A stretch of DNA of 11,955 nucleotides, from contig DRGS01000138.1 of NCBI GenBank assembly GCA_011053245.1, positions 1 to 11,955 of the forward strand, in the 5' to 3' direction. The DNA is from Phycisphaerales bacterium. GTDB taxonomy: Bacteria; Planctomycetota; Phycisphaerae; Sedimentisphaerales; Anaerohalosphaeraceae. Each line of letters begins with the position of its first letter. Positions within the stretch are counted from its first letter, which is position 1. The notes under the pieces are model-generated. The model made no database searches and was not told where the DNA came from. It saw only the letters and a program-made list of their open reading frames with translations. The position numbers were made by a program, and so were the translations under genes. Shown one piece after another: positions 7,581 through 11,955 of this stretch.

Positions 7581-8063
7581 ATGTTTAATAATACACCAAA
7601 AGATGAGATCTGTGCGATTGCCGTGGGCGATTTCGGTTCAGAGGTAACGGGGCTTTTTAATAGTCTCGGTATTGGTGTGACCTGCTGCGGAGATGTTTAT
7701 TCGGCTTTGGCTGCAATAATTGAGGGTCGACGGGTCGGTGGAAAAATTCTTGTGATCGGTTCCCCGGCCCAGCTTTGCGTAGAAGATATGCGATTTCTTC
7801 AAATATGCGCCGACCGCAATGATACCACATGCTGCTGTTTTGTAGATGGCAATGCCGGCTGCGATATCGAGACGATAGTCAAGGTACTCGATTCAAAGGC
7901 GTTTATAGCGACAGATGTAAATGGCGTAGAGTCGATCCTGGCAGAAATGATCGAGGAAGAAAACGCTGGGCAGGAAGAATGCGGCGGCGAACAAAGGAAT
8001 ATTGATAAAAAAGAATTCGCCCTGACGCGAGCCGAAATGGACGCGTTGTGCCCGGCAGGGTAA
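7581..8063 (+). CDS. Small receiver-like (pseudo-receiver) protein with a FliM-like C-terminal peptide, unknown function
   Basis: A 160-residue soluble protein that I cannot assign to a named family. Residues about 8-125 show the alternating strand/helix pattern of a response-regulator receiver: ICAIAVGDF, VTCCGDVYSALAAI, KILVIGS, CCCFVDG, AFIATDVN. At the end of the third strand (LVIGSP, about 57-62), where the phosphorylated aspartate normally sits, there is none, so it is probably not phosphorylated. The hydrophilic linker 126-145 leads to the tail FALTRAEMDALCPAG, which resembles the CheY-binding N-terminal peptide of FliM (ILSQAEIDALL). It is rich in cysteine, including Cys-Cys-Cys at 84-86. 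The start at 7581 has AAAGGTGAT just upstream and a consensus promoter ahead. The diguanylate cyclase starts 19 bp after its stop and carries a similar degenerate receiver, so the two probably act together. Confidence 0.8.
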   Translation: MFNNTPKDEICAIAVGDFGSEVTGLFNSLGIGVTCCGDVYSALAAIIEGRRVGGKILVIGSPAQLCVEDMRFLQICADRNDTTCCCFVDGNAGCDIETIVKVLDSKAFIATDVNGVESILAEMIEEENAGQEECGGEQRNIDKKEFALTRAEMDALCPAG

Positions 8064-8070
8064 ATGCGAA

Positions 8071-8078
8071 CGGGAGTA
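8071..8078 (+). promoter_or_regulatory. Ribosome-binding site of the diguanylate cyclase (CGGGAGTA, 4 nt before ATG)
   Basis: CGGGAGTA lies four bases before the ATG at 8083 and supports that start. Sequence and spacing are identical to the sites before atpB and the permease. Confidence 0.7.
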
Positions 8079-8082
8079 GTGA

Positions 8083-9147
8083 ATGAAAACTGTGCCAAAA
8101 GAAATTATAAGTATTACCGCCAACTCGGTCCTTTTCGTAGGGGATCCGAGTGTGGCGTTTTCAAACCCTGAAGCCATAAACAACTTTAACTGCCGTGTGT
8201 GCGGAAACATGCTCGACGCGATCACGTTATGTTCCGAAGAGAAATTTCGCACAATTTTTGTCGTCATGGGTGGTTTTGGCGGGAAACTTCAATCTGTTCT
8301 TCAAACGCTTAGGCGTGTGAATTCTTCTGCTGAGATATTCCTTCTTGCACAAATGCATCAGGAGCCGGCTGCGATCGATCTGACTAGCCGAAGACGTTTG
8401 GCAACAGGTACTGCGAGCGATTACTTCATCTGTCCGGTCAATGTCGAAACGCTATGGCAAAAAGCAGGTCTGACAGAAACGGAGACGATCGAAGAGCCGT
8501 TGGTTGCGATCAAGAGCGATTATCGTGACGCGAAGATCAGAGAATTGGAGAAGCTGGCGACCGAAGACGATCTGACCGGATTGAAGAATCGGCGTTACGT
8601 TCGCGAGTTCCTTAGTCAGGTCATCGAGCGGTCGAACAGTCAGAGCCTTCGGGTGACGCTGCTGGTTTTCGACATTGACGATTTTAAGCATTATAACGAT
8701 GCCTACGGTCATGCGGTCGGCGATCATGTCTTGAAGCAGGCAGCGATCATGATGCTCCGCTGCTGCCGCGAGCATGACGTTGTCGGGCGAATAGGCGGAG
8801 ACGAATTCGCTGTCGTATTTTGGGACAAATCAGATAATAAGCAAAGCGGAGGTGATAACAAAGACGATGTCAAACCCGCGTCCGAACGAAGGAACACAGA
8901 TTCGGGCCGTCCGGTTGAGGCTTACATAATGGCAGAGCGATTCCGAAAAGAGGTCTGCTCTGCGGAGTTGTCTTTCTTAGGACCGGAAGGTCGCGGCGAA
9001 CTTACGATAAGCGGCGGATTAGCATCGTTTCCGAAAGATGGCAAAACCGTAGGTGAACTATTCGAGCAAGCCGATAAAGTGATGCTGGAAGTCAAACGTA
9101 CCGGAAAGAATCGCGTTGCGCTCGTCGGAAAAGCGAACGCGAAATAA
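8083..9147 (+). CDS. Diguanylate cyclase with N-terminal degenerate receiver-like domain (GGDEF)
   Basis: A 354-residue predicted cytoplasmic enzyme making cyclic di-GMP from two GTP. Residues about 12-128 look like a receiver domain without the phospho-acceptor: the strand IFVVMGGFGG (58-67) has Met-Gly-Gly where Asp is expected. A charged helix (about 145-160) leads to the GGDEF domain, about 158-348. It has the full set of motifs: DDLTGLKNRR (162-171), FDIDDFKHYND (196-206) for metal and GTP binding, RIGGDEF (236-242), and LTISGGLASFPKDG. REHD (229-232), five residues before GGDEF, is an intact RxxD inhibitory site, so product feedback is expected. After GGDEFAVVFWDK there is an insertion of about 25 hydrophilic residues (about 250-277) before the next helix. 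This insertion plus the following FLGPEGRGELTISGG recalls a GGDEF subgroup I associate with Planctomycetota. It is probably co-transcribed with the gene before it, 19 bp upstream. It ends 14 bp short of the opposing glycosyltransferase gene. Confidence 0.93.
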   Translation: MKTVPKEIISITANSVLFVGDPSVAFSNPEAINNFNCRVCGNMLDAITLCSEEKFRTIFVVMGGFGGKLQSVLQTLRRVNSSAEIFLLAQMHQEPAAIDLTSRRRLATGTASDYFICPVNVETLWQKAGLTETETIEEPLVAIKSDYRDAKIRELEKLATEDDLTGLKNRRYVREFLSQVIERSNSQSLRVTLLVFDIDDFKHYNDAYGHAVGDHVLKQAAIMMLRCCREHDVVGRIGGDEFAVVFWDKSDNKQSGGDNKDDVKPASERRNTDSGRPVEAYIMAERFRKEVCSAELSFLGPEGRGELTISGGLASFPKDGKTVGELFEQADKVMLEVKRTGKNRVALVGKANAK

Positions 9148-9161
9148 GCGACGTGACTATT

Positions 9162-10370
9162 TTATCCTACGATTATTGTCTCTGTCGGACTCATCAATTT
9201 GTATTTGATCCCACGCCAAGTGATCGTTCGTCCGAAAGCCGAAGTGATTATGCAGGCGAGCAGGAACCATGACCATACGAATGTTCCGAATACATCGGCA
9301 TTGATGGCTTTTTTCAATTGGTCCGCGTCTTCGGGCATTAGCTTTACTATCATTTTTTGCCTCAGAATGGCCCGTAACTCCTGGCTGATCACAAATACCA
9401 GTGGGACCATCCAATATAATGGAGATGCAGTCTGAGTTGCGGCGGCGGTAATGGCGGCGGCAAGACCGCCCCATAGTCCGGCGATAGAATAGACATTGCT
9501 GAAAAGGCCAAACCACCATGTTCCCGGAATTGTTATGCGTGTAATGAGAAACTGTCGCCTTACAAATTCAAAGAGTTTTGGCCAGGTAGTCGTTTCATAA
9601 GAAGCAACGAGACATGCCGGAACGAATATAATTCTCTTATGTGCCTTTTTTACCGCATGCGAAAGACAGAGGTCGTCACTTAATGCCTTTTGCCAGATGG
9701 TATCGAGGCCGATGTCGTAAAATGTTTTTCGCCTGATCGCCATTGATCCGCCCCACACCTGATTGAAACGCGTAGCGCCGAGAAGCTGGGCGACCTTTGC
9801 ATTTACCGCTGAAAGTGCCAGGGATGCAAGATTATTCTCTACGGGTACAAACCACCGGTAGCCGGTAGCGGCTCCCTGGTGATCTTTTCGCAACGGGTAC
9901 ACAATATGGCTAAGCCAGTTGGCCCGAAGGCAGGCGTCCGAATCGGCGAACGCGAATATTTCGACATCATCGTGAGCATTGCTACACGAATGGAGAAGAT
10001 TGTGTATTTTCTGGCTGCAGCCTGCCGCGAGACCGGCGACAAGGACGTTTACCTCTATCGCTTTGGATGTCTGTGCGAGTTCGTTTTTTAGACGGCATAA
10101 CAGGTTGTATGCCTCATCTGATTCGTCTTCGACGACGAAGTTGAGATAGAAATTGTCGTAATCGAGTGCAAAAAGCGATCTTATGTTCTTGTCGAATGCA
10201 CTGTCGACGCCTTTGCATGGAACAGTGAGCAGGGTTCGAGGATGGAAGTGGACGTGTTCCTTGCTGGATTTTCTCAGGGCATATCGATAGTTTCGCACTA
10301 TTCGCAACATGAAAAACACCTGCGATGCGATGGCTATGTATGCGACGTAATTATATATATTCCAGAACAC
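9162..10370 (-). CDS. Membrane glycosyltransferase, GT2/GT21 ceramide-glucosyltransferase-like
   Basis: A 402-residue membrane-anchored glycosyltransferase, probably adding a sugar to a lipid at the cytoplasmic face. One N-terminal helix (about 5-24) is followed by a GT-A catalytic domain. Visible motifs are LLTVPCKGVDSAFDKNIRSL (47-66), FVVEDESDEA (78-87, first Asp region), FAFADSDACL (139-148, DxD), QVWGGSMAIRRKTF (204-217) and LSDDLCLSHAV (230-240, catalytic Asp). The final motif region reads RRQFLITR (271-278), a degenerate version of (Q/R)xxRW lacking the RW. Hydrophobic segments near 283-310, 318-331 and 360-380 and the ending TITWRGIKYKL match the C-terminal layout of ceramide glucosyltransferase and HpnI-like enzymes. 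The acceptor lipid cannot be inferred. The GTG start at 10370 is supported by AAAGGA ten bases upstream and a promoter beyond it. It appears to be a single-gene unit, divergent from argJ. Confidence 0.88.
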   Translation of the reverse strand: MFWNIYNYVAYIAIASQVFFMLRIVRNYRYALRKSSKEHVHFHPRTLLTVPCKGVDSAFDKNIRSLFALDYDNFYLNFVVEDESDEAYNLLCRLKNELAQTSKAIEVNVLVAGLAAGCSQKIHNLLHSCSNAHDDVEIFAFADSDACLRANWLSHIVYPLRKDHQGAATGYRWFVPVENNLASLALSAVNAKVAQLLGATRFNQVWGGSMAIRRKTFYDIGLDTIWQKALSDDLCLSHAVKKAHKRIIFVPACLVASYETTTWPKLFEFVRRQFLITRITIPGTWWFGLFSNVYSIAGLWGGLAAAITAAATQTASPLYWMVPLVFVISQELRAILRQKMIVKLMPEDADQLKKAINADVFGTFVWSWFLLACIITSAFGRTITWRGIKYKLMSPTETIIVG

Positions 10371-10407
10371 TCTAATAGAATCCTTTCAAACTATGCATTG
10401 TATCGCT

Positions 10408-10435
10408 ATCATACTCGGATTCGGGCCGGTTTCAA
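10408..10435 (-). promoter_or_regulatory. Candidate sigma70-type promoter of the glycosyltransferase
   Basis: On the minus strand TTGAAA (10435-10430) and TATGAT (10413-10408) are 16 bp apart, five of six matches each. Predicted initiation near 10401 gives a leader of about 30 nt that contains the AAAGGA ribosome-binding site. Confidence 0.55.
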
Positions 10436-10449
10436 CTAAAAAAGGCCCG
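10422..10449. repeat. Inverted repeat CGGGCC-N16-GGCCCG between glycosyltransferase and argJ
   Basis: CGGGCC at 10422-10427 pairs with GGCCCG at 10444-10449. The loop contains the -35 hexamer of the leftward promoter. It has no trailing T-run in either direction outside the stem, so it does not look like a terminator; an operator or chance symmetry are both possible. Confidence 0.35.
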
Positions 10450-10464
10450 GGATCATAAAAGGAT

Positions 10465-10491
10465 TTGCACGGAAGCTATTGCTGGTATAAA
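10465..10491 (+). promoter_or_regulatory. Candidate extended -10 promoter of argJ
   Basis: TGGTATAAA (10483-10491) is an extended -10 element (TGn plus TATAAA). A weak TTGCAC -35 (10465-10470) lies only 15 bp upstream of the hexamer, so recognition would rest mainly on the extended -10. Initiation near 10498 gives a leader of about 45 nt. Confidence 0.5.
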
Positions 10492-10542
10492 GTATATGTA
10501 AGAAAATAAAGTGAATTATTGCAATTTTTTGGATTGACGAAT

Positions 10543-11745
10543 ATGGCAAACAAAACAATAACAGCAGCGAAGGGTTTTTTGACGTGCGGGATAAGCAGTT
10601 CAGTTAAGCAATCCGGCAAACTTGATCTTGGTCTTTTGTACTGCCCGGATGGTGCGAAAGGGGCGGCGGTCTTTACGACGAATAAGGTTGTTTCGGCGGC
10701 GGTTACGGTATGCAGGGAGCATGTGGGAAGCCGGAAAATATTCGCGGCGGTAATCAACTCTGGAAATGCCAATGCGTGTACGGGTAAGAAGGGCTTTGAT
10801 GACGCGGTCAGCATGTGTAAACTGGCGGGTTTTGAGCTTGGGATAGATGCTAACCAGGTGCTTATCGCCTCTACGGGCATAATCGGTGAACCCTTGCCGA
10901 TGAACAAGATAAGGGCTGGGATAAGCAAGGCGGCGGGGAAACTTAGCGGAAGCGCCGCAGCGGGTCGGAATTTCGCGGAATCCATAATGACGACGGATAC
11001 GGTGTGTAAGCAGGCGATCCGGCGGATAAAGGTATCGGGCAAGGAAGTTGTTGTTGCGGGAACCGCTAAGGGAGCTGGGATGATCGGGCCGAATATGGCG
11101 ACGACAATATGCGTTATTACGACGGATATCGCGATATCGAAGCCGCTGCTTGCCAGGGCGTTGAAAGAGGCTATCGGTGATTCGCTCAATAAGCTGACGG
11201 TTGACGGGCATCAGAGTACGAACGATACGGCAATGATATTAGCATCTGGGGCAGCGGGTAATCGGGCGGTTACGAGTCAGTGTCCGCGATATAAGCGGTT
11301 TTCTGGGGCGTTACGGGGGGTTTGTGAGGATCTGGCGAAGCAGATGGCGCTGGATGGAGAGGGAGCGACGCGGATGTTTACGGTGGTTGTTAAGGGGGCG
11401 GCGAGTAAGTTGGAGGCGTCGAAAGCGGCGCGGGCGGTGGCCGATTATGATCTTGTTAAGTGTGCGGTTCACGGGGCGGATCCTAACTGGGGGAGAATAA
11501 TTTGCGCGGTAGGTTCGTGCGGGGTGAAGCTCAATATCGACAAGCTTAGCTGCAAAATCGGCGATATTAGTGTGTTCAGGGGTGGTAAACCGGTGAAATT
11601 CGATGCTAAAAAAGTGAGCAGGGTCATTTCGGGTAAGGAACATACGATCACGATCGGGCTTGGTGCGGGAAAAGCGAGCGATTTTTGCTATGGGTGCGAC
11701 CTGAGCAAAGGCTATGTGACGATCAATGCTGACTATCATACCTAA
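10543..11745 (+). CDS. argJ: ArgJ, bifunctional glutamate N-acetyltransferase / N-acetylglutamate synthase
   Basis: ArgJ moves the acetyl group from N-acetylornithine to glutamate, and in bifunctional members also uses acetyl-CoA, recycling acetyl in arginine biosynthesis in the cytoplasm. The 400 residues match the family length of about 390-410. Conserved motifs are INSGNANACTG (71-81), IASTGIIGEPLPM (108-120), KGAGMIGPNMATT (176-188), the STNDT block (225-229), GADPNWGRI (311-319) and the C-terminal GYVTINADYHT. Self-cleavage into alpha and beta chains should occur between Ala 186 and Thr 187, with Thr 187 as nucleophile. Mono- versus bifunctionality cannot be decided by eye. I chose the ATG at 10543; an in-frame TTG at 10519 would add eight residues unlike the family. 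There is no strong ribosome-binding site. No other arg gene is adjacent. A 41-bp stretch encoding most of the GADPNWGRI block recurs exactly downstream of the gene. Confidence 0.97.
   Translation: MANKTITAAKGFLTCGISSSVKQSGKLDLGLLYCPDGAKGAAVFTTNKVVSAAVTVCREHVGSRKIFAAVINSGNANACTGKKGFDDAVSMCKLAGFELGIDANQVLIASTGIIGEPLPMNKIRAGISKAAGKLSGSAAAGRNFAESIMTTDTVCKQAIRRIKVSGKEVVVAGTAKGAGMIGPNMATTICVITTDIAISKPLLARALKEAIGDSLNKLTVDGHQSTNDTAMILASGAAGNRAVTSQCPRYKRFSGALRGVCEDLAKQMALDGEGATRMFTVVVKGAASKLEASKAARAVADYDLVKCAVHGADPNWGRIICAVGSCGVKLNIDKLSCKIGDISVFRGGKPVKFDAKKVSRVISGKEHTITIGLGAGKASDFCYGCDLSKGYVTINADYHT
11463..11503 (+). repeat. 41-bp direct repeat, copy 1 (inside argJ)
   Basis: This stretch codes for AVHGADPNWGRII, one of the most conserved blocks of ArgJ. 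It is identical base for base to 11847-11887, 384 bp downstream in the same orientation; the match stops abruptly at both ends. Confidence 0.95.
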
Positions 11746-11778
11746 TAGGAATGTAAAGATTGGGTTTGGATTGGCTTT

Positions 11779-11792
11779 AATTGGGTTCGTTT
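11779..11792. repeat. Inverted repeat arm 1 (AATTGGGTTCGTTT)
   Basis: This 14-mer is the exact reverse complement of 11927-11940. A second pair, TTTGGTTGT (11806-11814) and ACAACCAAA (11944-11952), is also inverted but not nested with it. The tail therefore looks like two copies of a related element in opposite orientation and not like one long hairpin. Confidence 0.75.
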
Positions 11793-11800
11793 GGGTTCGT
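11781..11800 (+). repeat. Tandem repeat, two copies of TTGGGTTCGT
   Basis: Two exact 10-bp copies lie head to tail at 11781-11790 and 11791-11800. Each resembles the unit that recurs inverted near 11927-11940. Confidence 0.85.
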
Positions 11801-11846
11801 TTCCTTTTGGTTGTAAAGCATTGTAAGTTACTTTATTGCAAGAGGT

Positions 11847-11887
11847 TGCGGTTCACGGGGCGGATCCTAACTGGGGGAGAATAATTT
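11847..11887 (+). repeat. 41-bp direct repeat, copy 2 (argJ fragment in the spacer)
   Basis: An exact copy of argJ positions 11463-11503 lies 102 bp beyond the argJ stop codon. The flanks show no extended similarity to argJ. It is a fragment, not a second gene. Confidence 0.95.
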
Positions 11888-11926
11888 TCGGGAGAGACCG
11901 CAAATCTGCAAAAACTTTTTTATGGA

Positions 11927-11940
11927 AAACGAACCCAATT
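11927..11940. repeat. Inverted repeat arm 2 (AAACGAACCCAATT)
   Basis: Exact reverse complement of 11779-11792, 134 bp away. Together with the preceding GGA it forms GGAAAACGAACCCAATT, a sequence type I recall (unverified) as a dispersed intergenic element in Phycisphaerae genomes. Confidence 0.75.
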
Positions 11941-11955
11941 TCGACAACCAAATTC

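Larger units (their letters stand above)
11746..11955. other. Non-genic tail after argJ with repeats and an argJ fragment
   Basis: No complete gene is visible in these 210 bp. The segment holds a 10-bp tandem repeat, a 14-bp inverted repeat and the exact argJ fragment. A frame is open from 11827 to the window edge (43 codons) and reads through the argJ fragment in the argJ frame, then ends ...KTNPISTTKF. It has no ATG, only a TTG at 11836, and no ribosome-binding site, so I do not call it a gene. No terminator hairpin for argJ is obvious. Confidence 0.6.

Noticed and set aside
10519..10542. TTG start extending ArgJ by eight residues
   Set aside because: The added residues do not fit the family, and the ATG at 10543 is a better codon at the usual N-terminus.
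11305..11320. G-rich runs in argJ as a possible G-quadruplex
   Set aside because: Only two long G-runs are close together; four are needed.
11827..11955. Small gene containing the argJ fragment
   Set aside because: The frame has no ATG and no ribosome-binding site, is made of repeat-derived sequence, and runs off the window edge.

Overview
The window looks like chromosome from a Gram-negative-type bacterium of moderate GC. My best guess is the Planctomycetota, near the anaerobic Phycisphaerae. This is inference, resting on a bacterial V-type ATPase operon, a GGDEF-protein subtype with an insertion after the signature motif, an EIIA-CBS/permease pair, and short 'TTGGGTTCGTTT'-type intergenic repeats that I associate from memory with such genomes. 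No marker gene settles the taxonomy.

Layout. (1) Positions 1-2986, plus strand: V-type ATPase catalytic subunit A (5' end outside the window), subunit B and stalk subunit D. (2) 3079-4938, plus: a membrane protein with about seven N-terminal helices and a TPR-like C-terminal half; function unknown. (3) 4935-7358, minus: a two-gene operon, in transcription order an EIIA-CBS regulatory protein and then an ArsB/NhaD-type ion permease. The permease ends convergently with gene 2 through overlapping stop codons. (4) 7359-7580: a divergent control region with one good sigma70-type promoter on each strand; the rightward one has both hexamers perfect. (5) 7581-9147, plus: a small receiver-like protein, then a diguanylate cyclase with a degenerate receiver-like N-terminus. 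(6) 9162-10370, minus: a membrane glycosyltransferase of the ceramide-glucosyltransferase-like GT2/GT21 group. (7) 10371-10542: a second divergent control region. (8) 10543-11745, plus: argJ, complete with its self-cleavage site. (9) 11746-11955: a non-genic tail with short repeats and an exact 41-bp copy of an internal piece of argJ.

Functional reading. The ATPase and the permease both concern ion gradients across the membrane, and the permease is very probably controlled by the EIIA-CBS protein co-translated just ahead of it. The cyclic-di-GMP module, glycosyltransferase and ArgJ look like independent transcription units. The least expected items are the exact argJ fragment duplication downstream of argJ, the EIIA-CBS/permease pair with an altered second histidine position, the FliM-like tail on the small receiver-like protein, and an identical extended ribosome-binding sequence with the same spacing before three unrelated genes.
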